A DNA stretch of 64,000 nt from Pseudalkalibacillus sp051842935 (GCF_051842935.1 NZ_JBPXRR010000001.1:2046001-2110000), one strand, 5' to 3'; positions 31,327 to 41,307 are shown, counted from the first letter of the stretch. The notes: generated by a model not told the origin, from the sequence alone. Made by a program: numbers and translations.

Positions 31327-32091
31327 TTATTGTGCGTCTGAACCGAAGAAGCTTCGGAACGATTGTAAAGTTGTGTCACGGTTCAATGCCGCGATGGAAG
31401 TCGTCAATGGAATTCCCTTAGGACAAGACTGGACGCAGTTTTGTGAGTTACCACAAGATGCAAGTCCACCATCTCCCATGAGTGCTTCCAGACGTTCTGC
31501 CTTATTCATCTCTCCAGTTGGATGAGCATTGAAAAGACGTACCTGTGATAATGGAGCAGGTCCGATGAAGTCCGACTTGTCATTCACATTCGGGCAAGCT
31601 TCCAGACATACACCACAAGTCATACATTTAGATAATTCGTAAGCCCATTGACGCTTTGTTTCAGGCATACGCGGCCCTGGTCCTAGATCGTATGTTCCAT
31701 CGATCGGAATCCAAGCTTTCACCTTTTTCAATGCGTCGAACATACGGCTACGATCTACCTGGAGGTCACGAACAACAGGGAAAGTCGCCATCGGTTCTAA
31801 GCGAATCGGTTGTTCCAATTGATCGACAAGCGCTGTACAAGATTGACGTGGCTTCCCGTTGATGACCATGGAACAAGCTCCGCAAACTTCTTCCAAACAA
31901 CCCATTTCCCATGTAATTGGAGTTGTTTTTTCACCTTGACTATTAACAGGGTTTCGGCGGATTTCCATTAAAGCCGAAATGACGTTCATATTCGGGCGAT
32001 AAGGGATTTCAAATTTTTCATCATAAGCTGCTGAATCAGGGTTATCCTGACGTTTCACAATAAATTGAATGATTTTTTTCTCTTCAGCCAT
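31327..32091 (-). CDS. sdhB: Succinate dehydrogenase iron-sulfur subunit
   Basis: A 254-aa electron-transfer subunit of complex II. The [2Fe-2S] cysteines are in CLEEVCGACSMVI with a later Cys in RQSCTAL. The [4Fe-4S] and [3Fe-4S] clusters are supplied by CMTCGVCLEACP and CGNSQNCVQSCPKG. The length is normal. It is the last gene of sdhC-sdhA-sdhB. Confidence 0.97.
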   Translation of the reverse strand: MAEEKKIIQFIVKRQDNPDSAAYDEKFEIPYRPNMNVISALMEIRRNPVNSQGEKTTPITWEMGCLEEVCGACSMVINGKPRQSCTALVDQLEQPIRLEPMATFPVVRDLQVDRSRMFDALKKVKAWIPIDGTYDLGPGPRMPETKRQWAYELSKCMTCGVCLEACPNVNDKSDFIGPAPLSQVRLFNAHPTGEMNKAERLEALMGDGGLASCGNSQNCVQSCPKGIPLTTSIAALNRDTTLQSFRSFFGSDAQ

Positions 32092-32096
32092 GATTA

Positions 32097-33857
32097 TTAT
32101 TTCGCTCCCTTCTTCTTAGAGTAGTCACGTTTACGAGGTTCGATGAGCGATGTATCGACATCATCATACTCGAAGTCTGGACCATTCTTCTCTGCGTTGA
32201 AGATCGCTTTCGTTGTCTTCAACCATTCTTCGTCGTTACGATCCGGGAAGTCTGGCTTATAGTGTGCGCCTCGACTTTCATTACGGTTCAGTGCACCGAG
32301 TGTGACGACACGTGACAATTGCAGCATGTGCCACAGTTGACGTGTAAAGGATACACCCTGGTTACTCCACTTAGACGTGTCATTGATGTTGATATCTTTA
32401 TATCGTTCCATCAATTCTACAATCTTGTCATCCGTTTCTTGCAACTTATCGTTGTGACGAACAACGGTTACATTCGCAGTCATCCATTCACCGAGTTCTT
32501 TATGAATCTGATACGCGTTTTCCGTACCATCCATCTTCATGATCTGTTCGAGGTGATCTTCTTCTTTCTTCACTTGACGCTCGTAAACTGTAGAAGAAAT
32601 GTCTTCAGTCGTCTTTTCTAAGCCGTTGATATATTCTGCTGCCTTAGGTCCTGCAACCATTCCACCATAAATGGAAGATAGCAAGGAGTTCGCACCAAGA
32701 CGGTTTGCACCGTGTTGTGAGTAATCACACTCTCCTGCAGCAAATAGACCAGGAATATTCGTCATTTGATCGTAGTCGACCCACATACCACCCATAGAAT
32801 AGTGGACGGCAGGGAAGATCTTCATAGGTACTTTACGTGGATCATCACCCATGAATTTCTCATAGATTTCAATGATTCCACCGAGTTTGATATCCAGTTC
32901 TTTTGGATCTTTGTGGGATAGATCGAGGTATACCATGTTTTCACCATTGATACCAAGCTTCTGTCTCACACAAACATCAAAGATTTCACGTGTTGCGATG
33001 TCACGTGGAACGAGGTTACCGTATGCAGGGTACTTCTCTTCAAGGAAATACCATGGCTTACCATCTTTATAAGTCCAAACTCGTCCACCTTCACCACGTG
33101 CAGATTCACTCATAAGACGTAATTTGTCGTCGCCAGGAATGGCTGTCGGGTGAATCTGGATGAACTCACCATTCGCATAGTGGACACCTTGTTGATAAAG
33201 AGCAGAAGCAGCTGCTCCAGTATTGATGACAGAGTTGGTTGATTTACCGAAGATGACTCCAGGTCCACCAGTTGCCATGATGACCGCATCAGATTTGAAG
33301 CTTTGGATCTCAGAAGTCTTCAAGTTTTGAGCAACGATACCGCGACAAACATTGTCATCATCAAGCACTGCAGATTGGAAGTCCCAGCCTTCATACTTCG
33401 TGACAAGACCTTGTACTTCGTAACGACGAACTTGCTCGTCTAGTGCATATAGTAACTGCTGACCTGTTGTAGCCCCAGCAAATGCTGTTCTATGGTGTTG
33501 CGTACCTCCGAAACGACGGAAGTCCAACAGACCTTCTGGTGTACGGTTGAACATGACACCCATACGGTCTAGCAAGTGGATGATGCCTGGTGCAGCATCA
33601 CACATCGCTTTTACTGGAGGTTGGTTCGCAAGGAAGTCTCCTCCGTAAACTGTATCATCGAAATGTTCCCAAGGAGAGTCCCCTTCCCCTTTCGTGTTAA
33701 CAGCCCCGTTTATTCCACCCTGTGCACAAACGGAGTGAGAACGTTTAACTGGAACGAGTGAGAACAGATCAACGTGCATTCCTGCTTCAGCGGATTTGAT
33801 GGCAGCCATTAATCCTGCCAGTCCTCCACCTACAATTATGATATTACCTTTGCTCAT
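32097..33857 (-). CDS. sdhA: Succinate dehydrogenase flavoprotein subunit
   Basis: A 586-aa FAD-binding catalytic subunit of complex II. FAD-binding IIVGGGLAGLMAAIK is at the N-terminus. The covalent-FAD histidine region HSVCAQGGING and active-site motifs IQIHPTAIPG and HYSMGGMWVD are present. It has the length expected of the B. subtilis-type enzyme and lies between sdhC (13-bp gap) and sdhB (5-bp gap). Confidence 0.97.
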   Translation of the reverse strand: MSKGNIIIVGGGLAGLMAAIKSAEAGMHVDLFSLVPVKRSHSVCAQGGINGAVNTKGEGDSPWEHFDDTVYGGDFLANQPPVKAMCDAAPGIIHLLDRMGVMFNRTPEGLLDFRRFGGTQHHRTAFAGATTGQQLLYALDEQVRRYEVQGLVTKYEGWDFQSAVLDDDNVCRGIVAQNLKTSEIQSFKSDAVIMATGGPGVIFGKSTNSVINTGAAASALYQQGVHYANGEFIQIHPTAIPGDDKLRLMSESARGEGGRVWTYKDGKPWYFLEEKYPAYGNLVPRDIATREIFDVCVRQKLGINGENMVYLDLSHKDPKELDIKLGGIIEIYEKFMGDDPRKVPMKIFPAVHYSMGGMWVDYDQMTNIPGLFAAGECDYSQHGANRLGANSLLSSIYGGMVAGPKAAEYINGLEKTTEDISSTVYERQVKKEEDHLEQIMKMDGTENAYQIHKELGEWMTANVTVVRHNDKLQETDDKIVELMERYKDININDTSKWSNQGVSFTRQLWHMLQLSRVVTLGALNRNESRGAHYKPDFPDRNDEEWLKTTKAIFNAEKNGPDFEYDDVDTSLIEPRKRDYSKKKGAK

Positions 33858-33870
33858 CGTGACTCACTCC

Positions 33871-34524
33871 TTATAAAATTGGTAGGTTTGTCGCTAGAGA
33901 AGCAAACCATTCTGGATAAACGAATGCGAAGATTGAACGCATTCCGATAATAGATACCGCAAAGAAAATACCCACGGTTACATAAGTGAGGATCTTTTGC
34001 GAACGTGGAGATACAGCAAGTCCCCAGCTGACAAAGAATGACCATAATCCATTTGAGAAATGGAATACAGTTGATAAGACCCCAATCACATAGAATCCAA
34101 TCATAATCGGGTTATCAAGGATTTCTTCCATCATATTGAAATTCACTTCTGCCCCGAAAGCAGCTGCGACACGGGTTTCCCAAACGTGCCAAGCGATGAA
34201 AATAAGCGTGATGATCCCTGTAACACGCTGAACCATGAACATCCAGTTACGGAAGTAACCGTAGCGGTTCACATTGTTACGAGCCTGGAAAGTTATGTAC
34301 AGCCCGAAAACAGCATGAAAGATGATCGGTAGGAAGATGATGAAAATTTCCAGAAAATAACGGAATGGAAGTGTCTCCATAAAGTGTGCTGCAGCATTAA
34401 ACTCTTCACGACCTCTTGTCGCAAAATGGTTAACGGTCAAGTGTTGAACTAAGTATAGACCAATTGGTATGACACCAAGTAATGAATGTAATCTTCGTAA
34501 TGCAAAGTCCTTGTGTTGTGCCAT
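33871..34524 (-). CDS. sdhC: Succinate dehydrogenase cytochrome b558 subunit
   Basis: A 217-aa membrane anchor with five predicted membrane segments. Haem-ligand histidines lie in 'RRLHSLLGVIPIGLYLVQH', 'FLPIIFHAVFGLYI', 'FIAWHVWETRV' and 'VLSTVFHFSNGLWSF'. This is the single-subunit, di-haem type typical of Bacillus. It is the first gene of the operon. Confidence 0.95.
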   Translation of the reverse strand: MAQHKDFALRRLHSLLGVIPIGLYLVQHLTVNHFATRGREEFNAAAHFMETLPFRYFLEIFIIFLPIIFHAVFGLYITFQARNNVNRYGYFRNWMFMVQRVTGIITLIFIAWHVWETRVAAAFGAEVNFNMMEEILDNPIMIGFYVIGVLSTVFHFSNGLWSFFVSWGLAVSPRSQKILTYVTVGIFFAVSIIGMRSIFAFVYPEWFASLATNLPIL

Positions 34525-34648
34525 GTCTACGCCCCCTTTTAGATAAATGTTGCCGCTGCAATTTCAAATAATTTCAAGATTCCGATCATGCGCTCAGGTA
34601 AAAATCGCCTATCAGAGACAAGCTCCGACAAGAATTGATAACATGTAT

Positions 34649-34677
34649 ATTGTACTCCCATCATATAGGAGCGTCAA
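34649..34677 (-). promoter_or_regulatory. SigmaA promoter of sdhCAB
   Basis: Minus strand TTGACG (34672-34677), 17-base spacer, TACAAT (34649-34654). The spacer itself has a CTCC...GGAG dyad that could be an operator or pure chance. Confidence 0.75.
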
Positions 34678-34786
34678 GAAAACGAATACATTTGGATGTC
34701 AGAAAGTTCAAGACTATGAAAGCCTTTTCTTAGAATGGTGCATAGATTGTCGTTGAATAATATTATCGGAGTTTCAGAAAATCGCT

Positions 34787-34815
34787 TTGGACCATTCGAC
34801 AGATTAAGCTATAAT
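34787..34815 (+). promoter_or_regulatory. SigmaA promoter of the yslB-like gene
   Basis: TTGGAC (34787-34792), 17-base spacer, TATAAT (34810-34815), 34 bases before the start codon. Confidence 0.75.
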
Positions 34816-34848
34816 AGAATAATAATGAGGAAGGAAAGGAGAGGTTAT

Positions 34849-35325
34849 ATGAGAAAAGACAAGAATATCCTTCCACAACCGAGTGAAAAAGAAGCATACT
34901 TATTCGGGTATGAACTATTAAGGGATGTACTCTTACCTGAATTGTTCGGAAAAGATGATCATAGTCTACTATATTGGGCTGGTAGAACGTTAGCCCGTAA
35001 ATATCCCCTATCCTCCAACGAGGAAATCATTCAGTTCTTCGCGAAAGCGAACTTTGGAGAACTGACTCTTCTATCTGCGAACACGAAAGAAATGACATTC
35101 GAGATGACTTCAGAACGTATCGGGGATTTGTTGAAACAACGTAAACATGACTCTTTTCAGTTGGAAGCAGGCTTCTTAGCAGAACAGATCCAGCAGCGGA
35201 AAGAGAAGATAACCGAGTCGACTGAAGAAGTGAAACGCGGCAAAGTCGATAAAATCATCTTCAATGTCCAATGGGATCGCAAAGATGAAGTGAAAGAAGA
35301 CTCAGAAGACACCCCAGTTTCATAG
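34849..35325 (+). CDS. DUF2507 protein (YslB-like)
   Basis: A 158-aa protein with the core 'ILRDVLLPELFGKDDHSLLY'-type segment (LLRDVLLPELFG) and WAGRTLARKYP, followed by an acidic tail. Function is unknown; archaeal relatives of this V4R-like fold bind ligands. The start is ATG 34849 after AAGGAGAGG. It is one of the few plus-strand core genes here, diverging from sdhC as in B. subtilis. Confidence 0.85.
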   Translation: MRKDKNILPQPSEKEAYLFGYELLRDVLLPELFGKDDHSLLYWAGRTLARKYPLSSNEEIIQFFAKANFGELTLLSANTKEMTFEMTSERIGDLLKQRKHDSFQLEAGFLAEQIQQRKEKITESTEEVKRGKVDKIIFNVQWDRKDEVKEDSEDTPVS

Positions 35326-35337
35326 TTTACATACAAA

Positions 35338-35393
35338 GAAAGGGCTGATTGGAAGCACAGAGTAGACTCTAGGTGCTCCAATCAGCCCTTTTC
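35338..35393. terminator. Bidirectional terminator between yslB and uvrC
   Basis: AAGGGCTGATTGGA and TCCAATCAGCCCTT form a 14-bp stem with A and T tails. Confidence 0.87.
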
Positions 35394-35402
35394 ATTTGCC
35401 GT

Positions 35403-37199
35403 TTAATTCTCTTCCTGTTCTTGTTCTTGCTCAGTGAAGTAGGAAACGATGTTTTCTGCAACGGAGCTTGGGATCTTCGCATCCACCAAATCCTCAACAG
35501 AAGCTTGCTTGATTTTCTTGAACGAACCGAAATGCTTTAACAATGCTTTCCTTCTCTTTTCTCCAATGCCCGGAATCCGGTCAAGACTGGATTGGACCAT
35601 CCCTTTCTCACGGATCTGCCTGTGGAATGTAATCGCAAAACGGTGAACTTCGTCCTGTATCCGTTGTAAAAGGTAGAATTCCTGACTGTTCCGTGCGAGA
35701 GGCACCACTGCCGGTGGATCGCCCATCATCAGTTGTGCCGTATTATGTTTGTCATCTTTCACGAGCCCACAAACCGGGATGGACAGCCCTAGTTCGTTCT
35801 CCAGTACATCGATGGCTGCACTGATTTGCCCTTTTCCTCCATCGATGATGATCAAGTCCGGCAGAGGAAGATCTTCTTTCAACACGCGCGAATAACGTCT
35901 GCGTGTCACTTCTCTCATCGACGCGTAATCATCCGGTCCTTCGACTGTTTTGATTTTATATTTACGATACTGTTTCTTATTCGGTCTCCCATCTGTGAAG
36001 ACGACCATAGCTGATACAGGGTTCGTGCCCTGGATGTTCGAGTTATCAAAGGCTTCGATCCGGTTAGGCGTTGCAATTCCTAACTGTTCACCCAGATTTT
36101 CAATCGCATTGATTGTTCGTTCTTCGTCTTTTTTGATCAACTCGAACTTCTCACCTAAAGCAATTTGGGCATTCTTCGTCGCCAGATTGACAAGGTCTTT
36201 CTTTTTGCCGCGTTGAGGCTGGGTAACGTCGATTTCCAATAATTTCTCCAATAGGTCACTCTCCACATGCTTGGGTACGAGTATTTCTTTTGGCATGATG
36301 TGGTTCTTTTGCAGATAAAATTGCCCGACGAATGATAAAAACTCTTCTTCTGGATCCCCGTAAACCGGAAAGAGCGACACGTCTCGTTCAATCAATTTTC
36401 CTTGTCGCACGAAAAAGACTTGGACACACATCCAGCCCTTATCGATGTGGTAACCGAAAACGTCACGGTCTTTTTGATCGGTATGAACCATCTTCTGTTG
36501 TTCCATGACCGATTCGATGTGGCGAATCTGATCTCTCAGTTCCTTGGCACGTTCAAACTCCAAGTCTTCTGCAGCCTTCTCCATCTTGGCTTGAAGGTCT
36601 TTTTTCACGTCTTGATGCCCGCCATTCAAGAAACGGATGATCGCTTCGACCATTTCGCGATTCTGTTCGTCGGTCACTTCATACACACAAGGTGCAAGGC
36701 ATTGGCCCATATGATAATACAGGCAAACGCGGTCTGGCATCGTTCTACACTTACGTAGCGGATATATACGGTCCAATAGTTTCTTCGTTTCGTTAGCTGC
36801 ATAAGCATTCGGATATGGACCGAAGTATCGGCCAGTTCTCTTTTTCACATTTCGTGTCGTAATCAATCTCGGCTGTTTTTCATTCGTGATCTTGATATAT
36901 GGATAACTTTTATCATCTTTCAGCATGACGTTGTATCTCGGATCATGTTTCTTGATGAGATTCATTTCAAGGACAAGCGCTTCAAGGTCCGATGAAGTGA
37001 CGATGTATTCAAAATCCTCGATTTCGAGTACAAGTCGTTGTGTCTTGCCGTCGTGCGAACCGGTAAAATAAGACCGCACTCGGTTGCGTAAGTTCTTCGC
37101 TTTTCCAACGTAAATGATGTTGCCGTTACGGTCTTTCATCAAATAGCATCCCGGTTGGCTTGGAAGAACTGAAAGTTTTTGTTTCAATTGTTGTTTCAT
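35403..37199 (-). CDS. uvrC: Excinuclease ABC subunit C
   Basis: Makes both incisions in nucleotide excision repair. The 598-aa protein has the GIY-YIG nuclease at the N-terminus (GCYLMKDRNGNIIYVGKAKN), a central UVR motif (about 200-235), the RNase H-like 5' nuclease region with EAFDNSNIQGT and LIIDGGKGQ, and a C-terminal helix-hairpin-helix (RIPGIGEKRRKALLKHFGS). It overlaps the end of the upstream glycosyltransferase gene by four bases, so the two are coupled. That arrangement is unusual; in B. subtilis trxA is upstream. Confidence 0.96.
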   Translation of the reverse strand: MKQQLKQKLSVLPSQPGCYLMKDRNGNIIYVGKAKNLRNRVRSYFTGSHDGKTQRLVLEIEDFEYIVTSSDLEALVLEMNLIKKHDPRYNVMLKDDKSYPYIKITNEKQPRLITTRNVKKRTGRYFGPYPNAYAANETKKLLDRIYPLRKCRTMPDRVCLYYHMGQCLAPCVYEVTDEQNREMVEAIIRFLNGGHQDVKKDLQAKMEKAAEDLEFERAKELRDQIRHIESVMEQQKMVHTDQKDRDVFGYHIDKGWMCVQVFFVRQGKLIERDVSLFPVYGDPEEEFLSFVGQFYLQKNHIMPKEILVPKHVESDLLEKLLEIDVTQPQRGKKKDLVNLATKNAQIALGEKFELIKKDEERTINAIENLGEQLGIATPNRIEAFDNSNIQGTNPVSAMVVFTDGRPNKKQYRKYKIKTVEGPDDYASMREVTRRRYSRVLKEDLPLPDLIIIDGGKGQISAAIDVLENELGLSIPVCGLVKDDKHNTAQLMMGDPPAVVPLARNSQEFYLLQRIQDEVHRFAITFHRQIREKGMVQSSLDRIPGIGEKRRKALLKHFGSFKKIKQASVEDLVDAKIPSSVAENIVSYFTEQEQEQEEN

Positions 37200-38665
37200 G
37201 ATGTCCCCCCTTTAGGCTTTCTGATGGTAGGGTCCCACTCGTAGAGTTCAATTTCATTATAGATCGGATCGACCAGATGGTTGGATCTGAAGACTTTGAC
37301 TTTTTTCACATAAGGAGTGTAGTCGATTCCTTGATATGCAAAGCCATTCAAGACCCGATCCGTAATGAGGATTCTATGGTTTTCCAATTGATTGATTTCC
37401 TCTTGGAACAAATGATAACGATACGTTTTTTTATAATAAAAAGGTGCATTCAAATAATCGAAGACCCGTTCTTCTTCCCATGTAAAAACAGCTAACTGGC
37501 CTTCCTGCTCACTTACATATTCCATAAGCTGATAAGAAGCCGGTTTTTCAGCTCTGATTTCTTCAATTTGGATGACTCCCTTTACCGATTGTAACATCAA
37601 CAGGGGAACAAGTGTTAGTATGAGGGCTCCCCTTTTGCCTTTGTCTATGTTCGAACTTCCTGCTGATTGTATCAGAAGTAAGAATGTCAATGGTACGAGT
37701 GGTAGAATGTGCCGCGGTTTTTCTATGTTCTGCCCAATCCATGCCCATGCCAAATAGGCAATGAACAGAATGAGCATCCAACGGTCCATCTTTTCCCGAC
37801 CGAAAAAGAGGATCATGCCAACAAAACCGAACAGCAATATAGCTGAAAGGATGGACTCACCCAAAAGCCCCGTCCATACATAATTGATAAAGATCAGTTG
37901 GATCAGACGCTCAACTATTGAAAGTTCACTGGTGACGACTGATCCGCCCCATTCCTGGAAATGTCCACTCGTAAAGGAGACAGATAACTCAAGAAATGAT
38001 CCGATTCCTCCCGCACTCGTGATGAGTCCGCCAATCCATATGAATTGGAAAAGAATAAAGAGAAGGATTTCTGCCAGTGGAATCGCAGATTTACGTAATC
38101 CTTTCCATCTCCTCCACCATAATAAGAGCAAGCCAATGCCGAAGGGAAAATAAGATAGCCGGATGCCCATCAATACACTGAAAAGGAATGAAGCAAGAAC
38201 AGCCTGTCCTAGACGTTCCTTCTTTTCCAAGGAAACATCCAATGCCCAGAAAAACCAGAGTAACACAGCTACTGCAGCTGCCTCACTCATCGGCTGAGTG
38301 GACATCACCCAAAGGTATGTGGATGATTGGATGACGATTGTGCCAAGTAGCGCAAGCCAATAATCCATACGCTTTTTCAAAATCAAATAAGTTGGAATGG
38401 CTGCCGACGTCCATAAAACCGCACTGACGATTGACAATGCTTTACCTGGTTCTTGTACAAAAGGTTCTACCATCATTCCCAAGAAGATGAAGTAAGGATA
38501 TCCCGGAAAATGGGGCTGCATCATGAACAAGTCGAATCGTTCGAGTGCAAGGCTAAAGTCCACCATGTCCCAAGTAGAAGCATATGGGCTTGCAAAATAT
38601 ATACGGATTCCTAAAAAAGAGGTCATAATGAGTATGAATGCTGTTACAGAATATATTCGCTTCAA
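37196..38665 (-). CDS. GT-C fold membrane glycosyltransferase
   Basis: A 489-aa protein with about ten membrane segments. An early luminal Asp follows the first segment (YASTWDMVDFSLALERF), and a large loop contains QPHFPGYPYFIF, features of polyprenol-phosphate-sugar-dependent GT-C enzymes. The C-terminal 120 residues are extracytoplasmic. The start is a TTG at 38665 after AGGTGA. A GT2-type enzyme of the polyprenyl-phosphate-sugar synthase kind lies 2 kb upstream and could supply the donor. The acceptor is unknown. The 3' end overlaps uvrC by ATGA. Confidence 0.75.
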   Translation of the reverse strand: MKRIYSVTAFILIMTSFLGIRIYFASPYASTWDMVDFSLALERFDLFMMQPHFPGYPYFIFLGMMVEPFVQEPGKALSIVSAVLWTSAAIPTYLILKKRMDYWLALLGTIVIQSSTYLWVMSTQPMSEAAAVAVLLWFFWALDVSLEKKERLGQAVLASFLFSVLMGIRLSYFPFGIGLLLLWWRRWKGLRKSAIPLAEILLFILFQFIWIGGLITSAGGIGSFLELSVSFTSGHFQEWGGSVVTSELSIVERLIQLIFINYVWTGLLGESILSAILLFGFVGMILFFGREKMDRWMLILFIAYLAWAWIGQNIEKPRHILPLVPLTFLLLIQSAGSSNIDKGKRGALILTLVPLLMLQSVKGVIQIEEIRAEKPASYQLMEYVSEQEGQLAVFTWEEERVFDYLNAPFYYKKTYRYHLFQEEINQLENHRILITDRVLNGFAYQGIDYTPYVKKVKVFRSNHLVDPIYNEIELYEWDPTIRKPKGGTS

Positions 38666-38721
38666 GATGATTCACCTTACTGTTCTTATGTCTATCTACC
38701 TATTATGCTTCCTGGACATAA

Positions 38722-38765
38722 AGAAAACAAGACGGATACATCGCTGTAAACGTCTTGTCGTTTTT
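38722..38765 (-). terminator. Terminator of the iron permease unit
   Basis: ACAAGACG and CGTCTTGT pair across 16 bases. A T-rich tail (TTTTCTTT) follows on minus. Confidence 0.75.
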
Positions 38766-38767
38766 GA

Positions 38768-39742
38768 TTATGTGTTGATTGTTGAAACTCCAGGCGCTTT
38801 TTTACCGTAAGCACCAGAGACTTCTTGTTTGTCTTCATTTTGGGAGACAGTCTGTTTTGTTGGAGCTGTCTTTTCTTTGCCGTTCTCTTTGACGAGTAAG
38901 TAGATGACGACAAAGTATCCGATATACGCGACCACTTCTTCAATGGATGGCATGGATGAGTATCCGAAAAGTGCCTTTAAGAAAATACCGATTTCACCTG
39001 ATAGAAGAGGTGCTACACCGTGATCTCTTACATAATGAGCATAGTCGATCGGATGCTCAGGAAGAAAACTTGTCAGGTTGTAGACTTGTGGCATGACGCT
39101 GCCGATGATTTTAAGGTCTTGCATCACGGAGATTCCTTGAACAAGTAATCCAGCGGCAACCACCACGATGAATGCTCCTGTCACTTTGAAGAAAGTTTTC
39201 AATGGTACGCGCATCGATCCTTTGAAGAAGAAGTAACATACGACAACCGCAATCAGGACTCCGGAGATCGCTCCCCAACCCGTGATTGCTTTCTCGATGT
39301 TTCCTCCTGTAATCGCTGCAAAGAAGAATACTGTCTCGATTCCTTCTCTCAGTACGACGAGGAAAGAATGGAAGACCATTCCGATGACATTTCCTGTCGT
39401 CAAGTACGTATCGAGCTTCGACTCCATTTCACCTTTTAGATTCTTGCTATGTTTAGCCATCCAGAAGACCATCTGAGTCAAGAGAATGGAGGAAATCAAC
39501 ATAATTGATATTTTCAGATACATTTCACTACCCATTGCCGCGAATCCAGTGAATACGACCTGGAATAATAAGGCGGCTCCGAAGCTTGCCAGGAGCGCAA
39601 GACCGACACCGATCCACACGTATTTAGTGTATTCAGGTCTTTTGATTCGTTTCAGGTAAGTGGTGATGATTCCGACAATCAGTAAAGCTTCGAGTGCTTC
39701 ACGGAATGTAATCAATAATGCTTGGATTTCTAAACTCGCCAT
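38768..39742 (-). CDS. FTR1-family high-affinity iron permease (EfeU-like)
   Basis: A 324-aa polytopic protein with seven predicted membrane segments and the two iron-binding REXXE helices: FREALEALLIVG (about residues 10-21) and LREGIETVFFF (about 117-127). It imports iron, usually after oxidation. A Fur box precedes the operon. It lies 30 bp after the accessory membrane-protein gene. No efeB peroxidase is nearby. The C-terminus is a short hydrophilic tail. Confidence 0.92.
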   Translation of the reverse strand: MASLEIQALLITFREALEALLIVGIITTYLKRIKRPEYTKYVWIGVGLALLASFGAALLFQVVFTGFAAMGSEMYLKISIMLISSILLTQMVFWMAKHSKNLKGEMESKLDTYLTTGNVIGMVFHSFLVVLREGIETVFFFAAITGGNIEKAITGWGAISGVLIAVVVCYFFFKGSMRVPLKTFFKVTGAFIVVVAAGLLVQGISVMQDLKIIGSVMPQVYNLTSFLPEHPIDYAHYVRDHGVAPLLSGEIGIFLKALFGYSSMPSIEEVVAYIGYFVVIYLLVKENGKEKTAPTKQTVSQNEDKQEVSGAYGKKAPGVSTINT

Positions 39743-39772
39743 GTGCTCTCTCCCCTATCTCGTTCAGGCCTT

Positions 39773-40519
39773 TTATCTTTTTCTACGAACGTATATTACG
39801 ACCCCAATGATGATGACAGCTAAGATCAGTATCGGCAGCCAGTTTTTAAGCTGGGCGTAGTCCGTCCATGTTTGTGTGTTAGACGCACTTTCCTCTTCCG
39901 ATCTATCAGCTGCGTAATGTCCGACATCGACACTTTCTAAATCAAAGAACTGCTTTAAATCGTTCAAGATGTTTTCTTTGCTTGTTTTGAATCCTTCTGG
40001 ATTCGACTCCTTCTCCCCGACTCCGAACAAACCAGGGTTCCCTAGAGCGTTAAGCGCGTTTTCAAACTCATCCTTCAATTGAGCATCCAATTCAGGATTT
40101 TCGTTTTGTACGGCTGGAGAAAGGACTTTATATGTAGCATTCGCTTTCGCTATCAAGATTTTGTTTTTATCCACTTCGTCAAACTTTTCTTCAATCGCTC
40201 CAAGTCTTCTTGAAATGTTGAGAACGAGAATCGTCTGCATATGATCTTTGATCGCTTCTTTATCTTCTTCCTCGAATGCTTCCTCGACTTTGTTCACGAT
40301 TTCATTTCCCATATGTAGTTGAATTTCTTCTTTTATGGTGCCGAAGAGTTCTTCAGCCTTCCCATAATTCTCATTATCTAAGTAACTGACCATTTCCTCG
40401 TAGGCGATAGCGATCGGTTCTTCACTTGGATCACCATAAGAATAAGCCATCGCTTCGACTGGAATCATGATTGTAAATAATAATAGTAGGATGGATTGCA
40501 GTAGTACACGCATGTTCAT
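39773..40519 (-). CDS. Secreted, membrane-anchored partner of the iron permease
   Basis: A 248-aa protein with a signal peptide (MNMRVLLQSILLLLFTIMIP), a helical acidic ectodomain (about 25-215), and a C-terminal anchor (LPILILAVIIIGVVIYV plus RRKR). It resembles the periplasmic N-terminal domain that some FTR1 permeases carry fused, here as a separate gene. The start at 40519 is chosen by GAAGGGAAG. The upstream frame overlaps the Fur box and is not coding. It is the first gene of a two-gene iron-uptake operon. Confidence 0.75.
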   Translation of the reverse strand: MNMRVLLQSILLLLFTIMIPVEAMAYSYGDPSEEPIAIAYEEMVSYLDNENYGKAEELFGTIKEEIQLHMGNEIVNKVEEAFEEEDKEAIKDHMQTILVLNISRRLGAIEEKFDEVDKNKILIAKANATYKVLSPAVQNENPELDAQLKDEFENALNALGNPGLFGVGEKESNPEGFKTSKENILNDLKQFFDLESVDVGHYAADRSEEESASNTQTWTDYAQLKNWLPILILAVIIIGVVIYVRRKR

Positions 40520-40534
40520 CTTCCCTTCATCGTA

Positions 40535-40550
40535 AATGATAATCATTATC
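40535..40550 (-). promoter_or_regulatory. Fur box of the FTR1 operon
   Basis: GATAATGATTATCATT on minus, a near-perfect match to the Fur inverted repeat, 16 bases before the start codon. Confidence 0.9.
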
Positions 40551-40569
40551 ACGCTAAAAGTCAACGATT

Positions 40570-41307
40570 TTAGCGAAATTGATTCTCAGTTAACTCTTCA
40601 TTAAACGTTTTTCGTTCAGGCTTTCTTTTCATTTCTTTGTAGATGGCTGGAATGACCGACGTCAAGTACGCTTTGAACTTGATAAAAGACTGCCCTTTCG
40701 TTCGTACTTGATAACGAATCGGAATCTCTCTCATCCTGAATCCTTTTCGAACTAAATTCAAAGTGACGACTTGTGCGTAATTGTAGTCATGGATGATTTC
40801 AGCGTCCATTGCGGCAGCTCTCGAGAAAGCTCTCATGCCTGATTGACCATCATAGATCCAGCGACGTAAAAGAATAGACTGAGTGAGTGTGAACACATAA
40901 TTCCCCAATCTTCTGTGTAGCTTCATTCCTTTGATCGTCCCTTTGAACCGAGAACCCATCACATAATCCGCTTCTTCAGAAATGATTGGTGCTACCAGTT
41001 CAGGGATTTCATCTGCTGGATATTCATTATCCGCATCTATCATGACACTGATATCCGCGCCTAGTTCGACGGACACCTTCAAGCCTTCCCGAACTGCAGC
41101 ACCAAGCCCCTTATTTTGTTGGAAGGAGCGGATATGGTCCGCTCCAGCTTTCTTCGCGACTTGCACGGTCTGGTCTTTTGAACCGTCATCAATGACCAGC
41201 ACTTCAACTTTATAATTTGTATGGAACGCTTTCGGTATTCTTTGAATGACTTCTTGTATGGAATTTTCTTCATTGTGTGCGGGTAAAAATACGATGATTT
41301 TCTTCAA
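40570..41307 (-). CDS. GT2 glycosyltransferase (polyprenyl-phosphate sugar synthase type)
   Basis: A 245-aa GT-A enzyme: FLPAHNEENSIQEVI, VLVIDDGSKDQT (nucleotide-sugar binding), MIDADNEYPADEIPELV (metal-binding D-x-D) and GSRF. There is no membrane domain, as in DPM1/YkcC-like soluble forms. The start is a TTG at 41307 after AGAGGG and overlaps the preceding phosphodiesterase gene by 38 bases. It is probably the donor-lipid synthase for the nearby GT-C protein. Confidence 0.85.
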   Translation of the reverse strand: MKKIIVFLPAHNEENSIQEVIQRIPKAFHTNYKVEVLVIDDGSKDQTVQVAKKAGADHIRSFQQNKGLGAAVREGLKVSVELGADISVMIDADNEYPADEIPELVAPIISEEADYVMGSRFKGTIKGMKLHRRLGNYVFTLTQSILLRRWIYDGQSGMRAFSRAAAMDAEIIHDYNYAQVVTLNLVRKGFRMREIPIRYQVRTKGQSFIKFKAYLTSVIPAIYKEMKRKPERKTFNEELTENQFR